Shown: positions 48,873-61,914, counted from the stretch's first letter. The stretch: 64,000 nt of DNA from Musa acuminata AAA Group (GCF_036884655.1 NC_088340.1:33204501-33268500), one strand, 5' to 3'. Notes: a model not told the origin generated them from the letters alone. Numbers and translations are program-made.

Positions 48873-51387
48873 ATCGGGCAGCAAATCAACAAGTCCTATA
48901 TGAAAGACAACACAAGATCGCGATGCACAAATTCAGAAACGACCTGTGCCACATTAATAATACACAGTTATTAACAGCTTAATTCAAGAAACAGCGACGA
49001 GAATTAAGAGTAAAGAGAGAAAGAGAAATTAAGGCATCCACCAACAGCTTCATATACTTGGTACAAAAGAAAGCTACAAAAAATTCCTTTTGACACTGGC
49101 AGAGATGAGATCCAGTACAAACCAGGAAGCTCGTCTTCTGCAACGTCGGAAGCAAAACACTACAGAACTCAATCGGAGAAGGTACAGCTCAAAAGAGAGA
49201 TTCATACTCTAGTATGCAATCATGCTCGATACGCATTCCCATCAGGTTCCAGATGTTAAGCACGTGAAGGGTGATCGAAGAAGCTTTGCCAACTAAAGCA
49301 CAACAGATCTTGCAAACTACGAGATGAATCGATACGTCAATGGCAAGGGCTCATACCATTCAGATTCAAAACCCGCGGCTTTCCGTAGAGTCGAGAGCGC
49401 GCGGCAGCCGTGGCGTGAGCGCGGCGGCAATGGCGTCAGACCGCGAGAGACAGAGAGAGGCCGGCCGCGACGGGATGGATTAGGGCACGGCTCCGAGACG
49501 ATCCTTTCTGCGTTCTTCTTTATCGGATGCTCAAGTAAAAGTCTTAAATACCCTTCGAAGTCTAAGTTGGAACGGAGGGATGAGAATAGACCGGTTCGCT
49601 TCGACTGTGTGAGTTTAGACCGACTGATCATGGTTCGGATTTAGTGCAACTGGATCGGTCCGGTCCGGTCCGGTTCGACATGATAAGGATATAGTCCCAC
49701 CTTCACTGCTTACTGCTTACCGCTGCACAGAGCTGTTTTTGTTTTGAGTAGAGCTGAAAGAATAAGCATAGAAGAAAGAAGCTTTGTGAAAAGTGCAGAA
49801 AATAGATGAAACATTAAATGGTACAAGTAAAGAACAATTAGGAGAAAAAGAAAAGGGGGATTCTTTGTTCCATCTTGAAATGGCTTATTTGGGAACAAAT
49901 AAAGAAGAGCCTCGACGAAATAGTAGAAAGTTGATGGAAAGGATGTATGAAAACAGAGCTTGTTTTCTCTTGAGTTTCAAGATGTATTTAGGAGAAGAAT
50001 TATAGAAGAGATAGCCTTTTTGTTAATAATGTTGAAGAAAAGAGAGGGAAAGAATCTAAATAAACAACAAAAATTTGATGGAGAGAAAATTCTAGCTTCT
50101 ACTTTCCAGCAGGACTTCATCTCTCCAAACCATTCAAAGCATATGAAGAACAAAAGAAGGGATAACCTTTACATTATCCTTCATTTCATTCAAGAGAGAG
50201 AGAGAGAGAGAGAGAGAGATTCTTCATCTTTGGTACTGAAGTAAAGAGAAGACTTTAGGACACAGTGTGGGGCCATGTCAGAGAGGCCCAAGAACAAGGG
50301 CATGGAGATCACTTCTTTGGATGGGTGAAGGGATCAAGAAAGAGACAATGGGATCAGAGGAAAATGAAAGGTGGCCAGGGGAGAGGAACCTTAACATCTG
50401 TCCTCCCAAAAGAGCAGAAATATGCCTCACAATAGCATCAGCATCCCCCACCACTCATGCATGGGGTGAGTACCAGTTGAAACTTCAACATGGAATGCAG
50501 TGTCTCCACCCCAAAAGTCTCACGCTTCTTCCTTCTTCCCTCATCTTCCACAGATAAATATGAATCACGCATAGCGACATGAGCAGCGTCAGTCCATCTC
50601 AGCATCACAGAAACTGCCTTCTCCTTGGGAGCGTACATCTCATCAGACCTTTCCTGGCATGACCAACCTTCTCCTGTTACTCCTTGGCTTGTTTGCAGCA
50701 CAAGAGCAAGAGAGAAACCATGCACTGATAGTTGATTCTTCTTCCTCTTCTTCCTGATGGATTTTAAAGTGAAGGACCATTCGAGCAGGACAGTACCTCA
50801 TGCAGTTGTTCCTAAGAGATGCCAGACACAAGCTGGAGAGGTAATTATTTCTGAGTAGTTGAGATGAGACTACTTTGTCAGTTCGATCGTTCTTCTAATA
50901 TGATGTCTGTTCTCCTCACCCCCTGCTGCAGAAAGCAGAAAGATTAGGATAGCTTTTGATGTTAAACATGTAAAAGATATCTTGGTTTCCAACATGTCTT
51001 TGAGAGAACATAGCGCTCGCTGTTGTTATTTTCTGTGAACAAGGGTTCCTGGAGATACCATTATGACTTTCTGCTGGATCGAGATCATAGTTCCAGAGTT
51101 TCCACTGCAAAGTCTGATCCAGTTCTCTAAAAGGAGTTGATGGCATGTTTGTTGCCGTCTCAGGAAGCCAAACATCTGAGTCTGCCACCGGGCTTACTGG
51201 TTTGAGCATCAGCATCAGCAAAAACCAACTTGGCAGAGTCCATCAACCCAGACAGATTCAACAGTTTGTGATCTGAAAGCTATGCCGATGAAAGCGTCTA
51301 AGAAATCGTAGATCAGTTGTTTGATAGGCCGTATATCGAAGCGTCGAGCTCTCAGACAAGGAACTCGAAAGCAACAAACAGATTGAT
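48873..51387. other. Intergenic region between ATG10 and the ARGOS-like gene
   Basis: The two genes are divergent, so both promoters lie here. 49380-49500 is GC-rich and 49650-49675 is a ggtccggtccggt-type run. A GA microsatellite covers about 50194-50218. Frames on both strands around 49320-49640 and 50440-50830 have no recognisable domain. The ARGOS-like gene may have a long 5' UTR. Confidence 0.45.
50194..50218. repeat. (GA)n microsatellite
   Basis: About 12 GA dinucleotides in an otherwise unremarkable stretch. Confidence 0.9.
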
Positions 51388-51687
51388 ATGAAAGCTGTCG
51401 GAGATGGTTCGATCGAAGGCAGGAGGAGGAGGAACAGAATAGTGAGCGGTGCGAGACCGCTGCAACAGACAAACTATGGAGCCACTTCTTCGAACTATTT
51501 CAGCATGGAGTCATTCCTCATCCTTATCTGCCTCACCATGTCGCTGTTGATACTTCCTCTCGTCCTGCCTCCGCTGCCCCCTCCACCTTCCATGCTATTG
51601 TTGCTTCCCGTAGCCATACTAGTCTTACTCATGATCCTTGCTTTTATGCCCTCGGACATCAGCAACATGGCCTCCCCTTATCTGTAG
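51388..51687 (+). CDS. ARGOS/OSR-type small membrane protein (organ size regulator)
   Basis: Intronless gene for a 99-residue protein. The OSR domain, about residues 38-92, is plain: two hydrophobic helices flank the proline-rich turn LPLVLPPLPPPPSMLLLLPV, and the second ends in LAFMPSD. This is the signature of ARGOS, ARGOS-like and OSR proteins, ER-located membrane proteins that promote organ growth and, in maize and Arabidopsis, lower ethylene sensitivity by acting on the receptor complex. The N-terminal 37 residues are polar and arginine-rich, as in other members. The ATG at 51388 is the first in frame. I cannot tell which paralogue it is from the sequence alone. Confidence 0.9.
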   Translation: MKAVGDGSIEGRRRRNRIVSGARPLQQTNYGATSSNYFSMESFLILICLTMSLLILPLVLPPLPPPPSMLLLLPVAILVLLMILAFMPSDISNMASPYL

Positions 51688-52848
51688 ATAAGCAAGCTGT
51701 GAATTAGCACAAGATATATAAGATAATGAAGCCTTTTGTGTGGTTAGCTTCAACACTAGGCTACATTGGATATTGCAGACATGTGTTCATGTTCGAAGGA
51801 GCAATTAACTTACTATTTCTTGTCCTGCGTTCATGCTAACTTCTAATACCGACTTCCACTGTTGAGGTTTGGTTGGGTACGAGTCCTTGCAAGACCATCT
51901 CTTGCTTCCATTTATTATAGAGATTTCCACCTGTTTCGCATGGTTCAGAGTAACTTACCAGCTCGGTCGATATAGAGAGGACTTTGCATGATCCATGAAT
52001 ACAGGCAAATTATCTGTCCGAAGGAACATCCTGTCATGCTTGTATCATCGTCATCGAGCACCACCACTCCTGTTTGACAGGGACAGAAGGCTAGTCTTCA
52101 CAAGCAGCCATCATCACTGCATCTTTGTTCTTTATCCTTTTTCCAGTACATCCACTTTGGACGACTCTCGTCTCTTCCCCCCCACTAACTTCATGAAGAG
52201 GAGAACTGGCCAAGGATTGAGGATCCAAGGATCGTAGCAGTTGGAAGTGAGGTTTCTTGTGATTATTGTGGCAGAATGTGAGCCTTCTCCTGCTAACGAT
52301 TAAAATAAAGGAGTCGTTAAATAGAGTTGTAGAAATGATTTATGTATGCAGCATTATCCTCGTAAGCAATATATATATATAGATACAGTGTGTCTCAGAC
52401 AGACCTCAATCATTGTGTTCACTGTTTTGCCTGAAGCATAAATATTCTATATCAGGAGGGCAATCAAAGAGTTAATATCCAACAGGTCTGAATGATAAAG
52501 GAGATGTGTTGATCTAAAAATGGTGCACGTGTCTCATTACAAGCACCCATACATAACATCAATCAACAAGCATCAATCACCAAAATGGTCCCAAAAAATG
52601 GCCCAAAGATGGTCGTCACTGTTTCCGAGCAACATCTTTTAGACAACTGTCGTTGAATCAAACAGCATCTAACACTGGATGGCGAATACTACCGGATACA
52701 TTCTATATCAGGAGTGGTTCGGTTGTCCGACAATATACAAATTTAACCTGATAAGTGTACCAGGACATACTGGGAAAAGAGAAATCAAACCAGGCACTAG
52801 AACAAAAAAAAATCCCCTCGATAATACGATCGACACTCCAATACAAAC
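51688..52848. other. Intergenic region between the ARGOS-like and AT-hook-like genes (convergent)
   Basis: Holds the 3' UTRs of both genes and a short TA run near 52369-52380. Nothing else was recognised. Confidence 0.5.
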
Positions 52849-55800
52849 TCAAGTATTTTTGCTGGACAATCTTCGTTTCTTAAGCCTCTCACTCCTCAAT
52901 GGAACAGTGATTTGAAGCCTCTGACTCCTGGAAGGACCAGAGCCTTGAGGCCTCTCGCTCTTTGAAGGACCAGAACCATGAAGCTTCTCGCTCTTCGAAG
53001 GACCGGAAACATGAAGCTTCTCGCTCCTCGGAGGACCAGAACCAGCAACTGAACCTCCCCGTCGCTTCTTCTTGGGCTTTCGTCCTCTCTTTTTTCCTGT
53101 GTAGCAGGGCTTCAGAACCGGCTGCTGTGGCATATCAACATTTTCCGTTGCTGGACCTGGTTCTGGCATTGAGTCCTTGGGGGCCATGCTCTCATCTCCA
53201 GAATGGGTCTCAGCTTGTGTCTTTATCTCTTGAAGTTCCTCTGTTGCATGGCTGACTTTCTTAAAGTTCTGATAATCATTTTCAGCTACTTGGTTATCTA
53301 TCAAAATGTCATCTGCACTCTGCAACACGAGCGAGATGATAGTACAATCAATTAAGAGAATAAAAAATTTATTTCCTTGATAATATACTTGGAAGTAGGA
53401 CTACTGTATGATCAAAGCACTATTCTTTTAATTTAACCACATACTTCAATTGAGCACATAATGAAGAAGCCGGGAAATTCAATCTGGTCTCCAGAACCAA
53501 AACTAACCTCTTAGTTCTGATTACTGGCTCATAATACCAACATACAGTAACATGACTTGAAGCACTACTGCACTTTACAGTCATGATAAGTATATGCTCC
53601 CGAAGTTTCATCAGTCACATTGGTAAGGTTGACAGAAACAAATTAGATCTAGAGATAGATGGTCATATAACAAATAAGAATTTGATTAAGAAGCTTTTCA
53701 GAAATTTACTGCCATACAAGAGACACACTAAGAAATAAAATTTTGACATCAAAAAAATCAGCTAAGCAAGGTCTTACATCTCTGCATAGGTCTCTGATAC
53801 GATCCTGATCCAGGGATGCATCAGCAGACAACAGACCACCAACCGTGCTTTCAATAATATCAAGATCAGCAGCATCCCCATAGCTTGAAGCTGCACTTTC
53901 AGGCATAACCATATCCTCCATCTCATACTCAGATACACGATGGGGTGGACTACCCAGCAATCCAGCTGGCATTGAATCTGTGTTATTTCTAGGTGAATCA
54001 CTAACATTTTGAGCATAGCCGGCAGGAACATCTCCCAGAAACAAATTGCCAGAAGAAATCTCTCTGGCATTTCTGCAGATGCAATTGTTGAGAAGAGTCT
54101 TCAACTTTGTAACTCTAGATTGGACAGCTTCAATGTTCAAAAGAATCTGTTCAAGAGAACTATCACAGCCTTTCAAGCCAAGCAACCAGTCATTATCATC
54201 ATTGCCCCTAATGTTATCCTCTGCTGTCGTCAATAACAAATTAAGCATCAAAATTTGCTAATGTTAAATAAGGGTTGTGCTATTCGATGTAAATAAAAAA
54301 CCACAAGAGAAGGAAAAAAACTGCAGAGATAATTTAATTAGAGAACAAATACAATTTGAATTCCATAATTAGAGCTCAAGTTTTGAATTCTGAACTATGT
54401 TCAAGTCAATAAGTGCAGAATGCACCTAGAAGTGCATCACATTTCATAATTAGAGATAAAGTTTTAATTTCTGAACAATGTTCAAGTAAAGAAGTGCAGA
54501 ATGTACCTAGAAGTGCATCACTCAAATATTATTTCCCTCACTATATTTTCACTAATTAGGCATGATAAGTGATCTATAAAAAATGTGTCACATATAAACA
54601 CTTGTCAAACTCAAAAGATGTTAAGTTTTTTTTTTTTTTTCATGTAACATTCATCCGAAATCACACTGAGGGTATGTCATTTCAATCATTCGATTCTATA
54701 CAAAAATGTACAGGGAGAGAATTTGAATGATTGGATTGAATGCAAATCAACTTATCCTGCATCACTCATCTGGGCCTCAATGTAAGATTAGCTGGCATCT
54801 GAATGAATCAGGCTGCAGATATCAGCAATCCAGACTTTCACACAAATTCATTATCTTAGAATTTGCTTAGTCTACAACCAAATAAGTGCATATATCAAAA
54901 ATGACAAATTTAGTAAGCACAAATAATATTTGAATCATTTAGTACCATTATTAGGTATCAAGCACAACAGTAGAACGTATCAATCCTATAACAACAACAA
55001 ACAAGCCATTGGGGATCCATATCAGTCCTATAACAACACCAGACAAGCCATAATATCTATTCGGGATCAAATAAAAGGGTGTCCATCCTCTTATCAGTTT
55101 TCTTAGTTTATGATAAGAACATGTTACGTAAATAGAGTAAGCAAAATTGTCAATTAGATTTCTTCGCAGCTTGGCAGGCAAGGGATTGCGAGAAATATTT
55201 AACAGGAAGAACTAATAGTCCAACTTCCAGATAGAAAAGAAAAATAAAAGGAGCTTTAAGCTTTAACAGTGAAGCCTATTACCCTTCTCCAATCGGATAC
55301 ACCATTAGATGGTAACAGCACAATCCTGTATTTAAAAATTTGAAGGTAGAAATTCTCTACTTTTGAAAAAAAATTGAAATCTTGTAAATATTTGAAAAAC
55401 AGTAAGCAAAATGATGTCAAACATCTTTATTTCATGTCCTGATGTGTTTACTTATAGAAGTATGAAGACAAGTAAAAGTATGTCAAATGTCACACAAGCT
55501 ATTGATAATAAAATTATACTTAAAATACTAAATAAATGCAGCAAAAACAATTTACTACACCATAGTTCTTTTCATTTCATTTATAATCAGCAGATTTTAT
55601 GAACATTAGCACATAAAAATCATACCTAAATCACCACAATCATCATCAACTGAGTGGCCATCTGTATCTGTTCTTTTATTTTCTGCACAAGAGTAACAAA
55701 GTTACTAAATATATTTTATTCACATGGAATAGAGAAATTAATGACATGAAACTCATAGCTACCATAATAAGAGAACACAACATGATTTGACATATATGAT

Positions 55801-57617
55801 GACAGGTCAACTTTGTCTTCATTTCTTTTTCTCTTCCTCCTTTTCATGGCTCCTCTCCAATGGGTTTGAGATGTCAACGGCACTGCTCTAGAGACAGAAC
55901 TATCTAACTCGATCATCTTTGACTGTAGTTCCTTTTCATGCTTGTATGCAGCAAGCTCCTTATCATACTTTGAAGCTTGTGAGAGCAATTCTTTCATGCG
56001 CAATTCTAACCATTGGCACCTCCACATGAGAGGGCTGATAAATTTTCTCCAGTGAGCACTCACTTTCTTCTTCCTGAAAGTTGTGTTAAATTCTATGAAG
56101 CATAAGATATCAATATTATCCATAAATCAAATGGCATTATAAGACATACAACTATCGGAGATAACCAAGTATAAAACAAATTTGTTGCTCAACCCATCAT
56201 CATGAAATATGATTTGTCAGATACCTTTCTTCCCCAAAAAAATGCCCATAAAAAAATTTTCAACCTTAGATCACAATAACCAATCAAAATAAGAAAGCAG
56301 ACAAGATACTACCGTTAAGATCGGAGGGGAAAAGTACATCCCGATAGAAATTTCTTTGACCACTTGAAGAGAATTCATCACTGAAGGAATCAAGTATCTT
56401 ATGTTTTGAAAAAAATAAAACCAAATGTTTATCCTAAACTTTCTCTGGGTCCCCATCTCACATGAAGGAAAGAAGCCTCTTCAGATTCTCCACTAAATTA
56501 TAGCTCCATATCTGTAAAATCTTACTTTCACTTCTAGTCATCAGCTTGTATATTTCAATTTTATAATGCATATTCTCTCTAAATTGGTCGCACAAATAAT
56601 AAAATTAAACAAAAAAAATTAACATGAAAATAGTTTTCTGTTTTCGGCTAGCCTTGCATTTACATGAAAATATCATATTACAGCTTTGAAGATAAAGTAA
56701 TTATTTGACTATTATTCCTTTTCATTTACATAAAAGTTTCTTATTAGAGTTTCAACAACATAGTCATAGGCTACTACATAAAGTAGTTCATGCCATTCTC
56801 TACATGTTTGTGCAAATCGAGCATCACAATGAAAAGCTCAAGATCATTATAATAACTACACAATCACCTTATACACTGCTAAGTCATAAACTACTTATTT
56901 TCATGTATCAACCATACAGCTATATCATTAATAATTGTCTTCATTCTTTGACCTAAATATTATTTGGTCAAACAATCTAGTAAAAGTAAATTGCAGATGC
57001 AGTAGTGCTAACTATATGAAAAAAATAAAATTACCACATCCATAAATAAGAACTTACTTAAAAACCCTGTTAAATCCATCAATAGCAGCAGGGTCCTCAT
57101 TTGAAGGAAAAAAGGGGGATTCTATTTCCATATCCCCATGATCCTGCTTCAACTCACTGTCAGACCCAGAGAAAGTGTCCCCAAACGAGCTCGAATACTC
57201 AGTGGCATCCTGGTCTTCATCTTTCACTGTCTTGACAACGGTGCTGGCAGTACAATCTATGATGTCAATTTCCTCATTCATGACCTCATTGACCTTTGTC
57301 AGGGCAGTCGAGGACCCAACATGGAACACACTGTCTTCTCGATTGTTTGAACACATCAATCCTGACAGGTCTTTGGCATCTACCGAATCCCTCTTCTCAG
57401 ATTTCACGACTACATCCAGTTTTCCCTCAAGCAAGTTAAAATCAGCCTTTGCAGGCGCACTCGAGGTACCGACACATAACAAACAGTCTTCGCCTTTGTT
57501 CACACACAAGATTCCAGATACATCTTTTGCATCCACCGATTCCCTGTTCTCAGATTTCACAGAAACATCGGGTTTTCCTTCGTCGCTGACTCCTGATAAG
57601 GCTTGAGCGGGAGCCAT
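52849..57617 (-). CDS. Repeat-containing basic plant protein with AT-hook-like motif, function unknown
   Basis: Five exons, 57617-57058, 56073-55763, 55682-55626, 54223-53778 and 53319-52849, join in phase to 614 residues. I do not recognise a named family with certainty. Residues about 14-109 hold two tandem 45-residue repeats. Residues about 188-230 form the most conserved-looking part (KKKVSAHWRKFISPLMWRCQ, then LELRMKELLSQASKYDKELA), probably helical, followed by a basic cluster MKRRKRKRNED. A long acidic, serine-rich region follows. The C terminus contains KKRGRKPKKKRRGG, an AT-hook-like core, then five 11-residue repeats. The basic clusters suggest a nuclear protein that may bind DNA. 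This is inference from composition. The start at Met 57617 (MAPAQALSGV) is the first ATG in a frame that extends upstream to 57719 without one. Confidence 0.72.
52879..53043 (-). repeat. Coding minisatellite, five units of 33 bp
   Basis: The minus strand encodes five 11-residue units: GSGPPRSEKLH, VSGPSKSEKLH, GSGPSKSERPQ, GSGPSRSQRLQ and ITVPLRSERLK. The middle units are the most alike, and the last is the most diverged. Confidence 0.9.
54364..54525. repeat. Tandem duplication, two units of 81 bp
   Basis: Units at 54364-54444 and 54445-54525 both begin cataattagag and include gtgcagaatg and cctagaagtgcatcac, with several differences. They lie in intron 3 of the 52849-57617 gene. Confidence 0.85.
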
Positions 57618-58663
57618 GGCACAGAAAACCCAATTCCTGAACTTTCTAAACCTGAAAAGATCAAAACGACTTGAAATCGAACAAGTCTGGAAGCCACACT
57701 GTAAGCAGGCAAGTTTCACGACTAAAATACGGTAATTTTACCTAAAACCCAAAATCAAAAATTTGTTGTCATAAGTTGTAATCACCAGGAAAAGAACGAA
57801 TTGCTGTGGTGACGACAAATCATGAAAACGAGCCAATATTCTCGGACAACCCCAGTGGTCAGGGGATCAGAAGCAGGGTGGTCAAGCCAAAGGTTTGGGG
57901 GTGGCCTGTGGAGAGCTGCTTGTGCCAGAAGGTCATATGTCGGTTGGCCCGTCGCTGCCTGCGGCGACATGGATCACAGAGCAACAGTGACGAGGCCGTA
58001 GAAGACGATAATTTATATGGATCGGGAATCGGTAATTTGGGAGAACTAGTAGGGATTAAGGTTGTGGCTTCAAGATACGGACTCATAATTGGCCATTGGA
58101 ATTAGCAATTCGTTATTCCTCTAGTCCTCAATTCCATCGGACATCAAAGACATACGGACGCGAAACAAAGAAGAAGTAATCAGCAAAATCAAAACCACGA
58201 CAGCAGAAGAGAGAGAGGGGGGAGAAATGAAAGTACCTTCGACCAGCTGTAGAAGAAGATGAGGAGAAGGAGCGGGGCAGCGGAAGGCGTCGGCGGCCGG
58301 AGGCGTAGACGAGAAGGCTAGGCGGCGCGAGAGAAGAGTCGCGAGGGTTTAGGGCGACGTGGGCGTGGCCGGCGTTTACATGCGACAAATCCGATACGTT
58401 TATGGCTCGGTTCAATCGGGGTTCGTGTTTGACCGGGTTAATCCGACAAGATCCGGTCCGTGATCGATGACCTCATTCGAGCGCTTCTTCCATAGCTCAT
58501 CGTATGCGACATTGTTATTGGATCCACATTCGAATCGGGTCCAAAATTGGTGAAGCCGTCTTCGAGCTGGAAACAGAGATGACAGAGCATTAATTTTAAT
58601 TATTTTTGTTAAATAATAAAATATTCTTATTTGATGAGGATATTAATTATGATAAGATTCGAC
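57618..58663. other. Upstream region of the AT-hook-like gene and flank of the gypsy element
   Basis: GC-rich at 58230-58380, probably the 5' UTR and promoter of the minus-strand gene. No other coding region is supported. It becomes AT-rich just before the candidate gypsy LTR. Confidence 0.45.
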
Positions 58664-59167
58664 TGACGTCATCTATGACACCTCAAGTCTCGATCGACCC
58701 GACCGCCCCTAGTCAAACGGAACAAAACGTTCGTCGAGGCGCATTAATGCCTCGCTCAGGCCCGGTCCTTCACGTCAACACCGATGTCAGATGCTACCAG
58801 CCTGCCCCCTGCAAGCGGGCACATCAGGAAACAGTAAGCTTCCCTATAAATACCCACACATTCTGGACAAATGGGGAGGAGAGAAAAAACTGAGCAAAAC
58901 AAACCCTCCTCACATCAACTAACTTGATCGTCGGAGGGGTCGGGTCGAGCACCCCGACCTGACCTTTGTGCAGGGTCGAAGCCGAAGGTCCCCGCGAGAC
59001 GCGAAAGCGAGGAGTTCCTGCTCATAAGAGACTACGACACCGTCCCTACCACCGCACGCGACCGCCTCAATGGACTCAACGCCCGGTCGGGAAGATCCCC
59101 CTCTATTCGGACCCGAATCGAGCCACGTCGGCCCCGAGGCCACGGCGTAAGGTTGTTTACCACAACA
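58664..59167 (+). repeat. 5' LTR of a Ty3/gypsy retrotransposon
   Basis: The right end is secure: the stretch ends in CA at 59166-59167, directly before a primer-binding site. The left end is a guess at the first TG of tgacgtcatc. A TATA box, tataaata, lies at 58845-58852. The 3' LTR is outside the window, so the left boundary could not be confirmed. Confidence 0.6.
58845..58852 (+). promoter_or_regulatory. TATA box of the gypsy LTR
   Basis: TATAAATA in a GC-rich setting, about 320 bases before the LTR end. Confidence 0.6.
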
Positions 59168-59170
59168 TTT

Positions 59171-59188
59171 TGGCGCTAGAAGGAGGGC
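59171..59188 (+). other. Primer-binding site of the gypsy element
   Basis: Begins tggcgctaga, three bases after the LTR. TGG at the start pairs with the CCA end of a tRNA. I did not assign the tRNA. Confidence 0.65.
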
Positions 59189-61914
59189 CCGGATGTCGAG
59201 GGATCACCAGGCCAACTCCGTCGAACCCACAACCGCAAGGTCATACCCAATTGGAGCCCCAGGGGAACATTCCCCGCATAGGGGTGCCCCCAACGAGCAT
59301 CCCGCCACCGCCTCAGAGTGCTATTGGCAGATATTCAACAACCCGGGCTTGTCACCACCTGGCGCCCCTTTTGCCGATCCATCCCCCGTATCGTCAGAGG
59401 CTTTTCTCGGCCTCACTCATCAAGTCCAAGCCCTAACCGACATGGTGCAATCCATCATCCCGCTCGTTTCTCGTCCGATGCACCCGCCCATCGCTCAACC
59501 GCTGCGGCAAGAGGAGCCACCCATTCGGGCTCGCACGCCACCCCCGAAACTTCCAGATTCGCCTCAGGTTCCGTCGTTCCCACTCGGGGATCGAATGATG
59601 ACAGACCGGAGAGGCCATACAGAACCCGAAGCACCTTCTTCAAACTCAGCGGACTCCCTGTGGGACTAGTTGCGCAGCGTCAGCCAGTGACTTGACGAAG
59701 TGCAGAAAGAGGTTCGTAGGTCCAAAGGAGAGCTCAGAGAGGACACACACTAGGGATCCCCATTCGTCCATGAAATACGGGATCAGGAAGTCCCCCCGAA
59801 CTTTCGTCTCCCCTCTCTGGATGCGTATGATGGCTCCACCGACCCTGCGGGCCATGTATCAGCCTTTCGCGCCCAAATGACGCTGTATGGAACCTCTAAC
59901 GCCTTGATGTGCAGGGCATTCCCCACAACGTTGAGAGGGCTGGCCCGCACATGGTACAGCAGCCTGAAGACCGAGACGGTCGCCTCATTTGACCAGCTCG
60001 TCAGAGATTTCGAGCTCAACTTCCTGGCCAATGCACGACCAAAACCATTCGTTGCGCTGCTTCTCGGATTACACTAGAGGGAGGATGAGCCCCTCTCCCA
60101 CTTTGTGAACCGCTTCACAATGCAGATACGGGGCTTATTTGATGCTCACCCCTCTCTGTTGATGCAGGTGTTCATGGCGGGCCTGCGACCTTTACGATTC
60201 TTCTGGTCCCTCGTTGAGAGACCTCCTACCACGGTACCTGAGATGCTTCAACGGGCGAACCAGTTCATCGCAGCTGAGGCCTGGATGGCCGGGAAGCGGG
60301 AAGAACACAAGAGGGCCAGGCCAGAACCGGCTCGCGGGCAGCAGTCTGTCGCGACTAAGTGCAGACTGGACCGTCCTGATCTGCTCGCCATGAGGCCTCC
60401 TATGCTCCCTCTGGGCACGTCCCGAACGGAAATATTTCTACCGATAAGAGAGAAAGGGCTGCTCAGGGCCCCCGTCCCAATGAAGAACCCGCGAGAACTC
60501 GCCGACCAGTCCAAATATTGCCGCTTTCACTGGCAAAACGGGCACGACACCGAAGAGTGCCGCGAACTGAAGAGACAGATTAAGGAGCTTGTCCGTAGGG
60601 GACACCTCAGTCGGTATGTCCGATAGAACAAGGAAACTTCTCCCCACCCGGAAGGCCCCGTGGAGCGCCATATCGACGTCATCACTAGAGGCCCGGCAGC
60701 CGGGGGAACCAGTATGTCCGGGAGGAAGGCATACGCCCGTTCCGCGAGGGCCGATGCCCTCCAACGAGGCACCAACCCTGAGGTCACGTTCCCTCCCGAG
60801 GATGCTCTCTGACCGGAGCATGACGACGCGCTGGTGATAATGGCTCGAATCGCTAATGCCCAGGTAAGAAGGATCATGGTCGACACTAGAAGCTCAGCCG
60901 ATGTGCTCTATCTTGACGCCTTCTAGAAGCTTGGGCTAGCCAAGGAGTCCTTGAAGCCTATCTGCTCAGCGCTCACAGGATTCACTAGCAATTCAATCTC
61001 ACCGTTGGGGGCGGTCACCTTGCCTCTAACCTTGAGAGTGCCGCCCAAGACGAAAACGGTGATGTCCACCTTCCTAGTGGTGGATCTGCCCATGGCCTAC
61101 AACGCCATCCTGGGACGCCCCACCCTCAAAAAGATAAGAGTCGTGGTCTCCACCTACCACCAGACGGTGAAGTTCCCGACCCACGCCGGGACGAGGGAAG
61201 TCTGGGGAAGCCCCCAGGAGTCCAGATAATGCTACCTGACTGCGGTTTCGGTACACAAAAGGGAGAAGGTCGACCAACCCCTGGAGGACCCGAGAGAAAA
61301 GAAGAAGCCAACGCCACATCCTGAGCCAACGACCCCCACTTGCAACGTACCGTTGAGGAAGGATCAACCGGATCAAACTATCAAGGTCGGGTTGGAACTC
61401 CCCGAACAAGAGCATGAGCGGCTCGTCGGCTTCTTGCAGGAGAACGCCGACGTCTTCACCTAGTCGCCCTCCGACATGGCGGGCGTCAATCCAGCGACCG
61501 CCCAACATTACCTGAACATATCGCCCGATGCCCGACGGGTAAAACAGAAACCACGACGCCAAGCCCCAGATAGGCAACTAGCCATCCGTGAGGAGGTGGA
61601 GCGACTCTTAGCGGCTGGGTTCATAGAGGAAGTCAAGTACCCGCGGTGGCTGTCTAATGTAGTCCTGGTCAAGAAATCTAATGGGAGCTGGAGGATGTGT
61701 GTTGACTACACCAGTCTCAACCGTGCATGCCCAAAAGATTGTTATCCCCTCCTGAGGATCGATCAGCTGGTCGACGCAACTACCGGGCCTGCCCGCCTGT
61801 CCTTCATGGATGCCTTCTCCGGCTACAACCAGATCAGAATGGCGCCCCAGGACCAAGAGCACACAACTTTCATCACCGATCTAGGGGTATACTTTTACAA
61901 AGTCATATTGTTCG

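Noticed and set aside
49317..49644. Pair of about 105-residue frames on opposite strands upstream of ATG10
   Set aside because: They are mirror images of the same GC-rich stretch with no domain; promoter or 5' UTR sequence is more likely.
50438..50831. Minus-strand frames before the ARGOS-like gene
   Set aside because: No domain, no plausible splice partners, and ordinary codon composition for spacer DNA.
58128..58415. 95-residue minus-strand frame upstream of the AT-hook-like gene
   Set aside because: Serine- and arginine-rich with no domain; probably 5' UTR, although an upstream coding exon cannot be wholly excluded.
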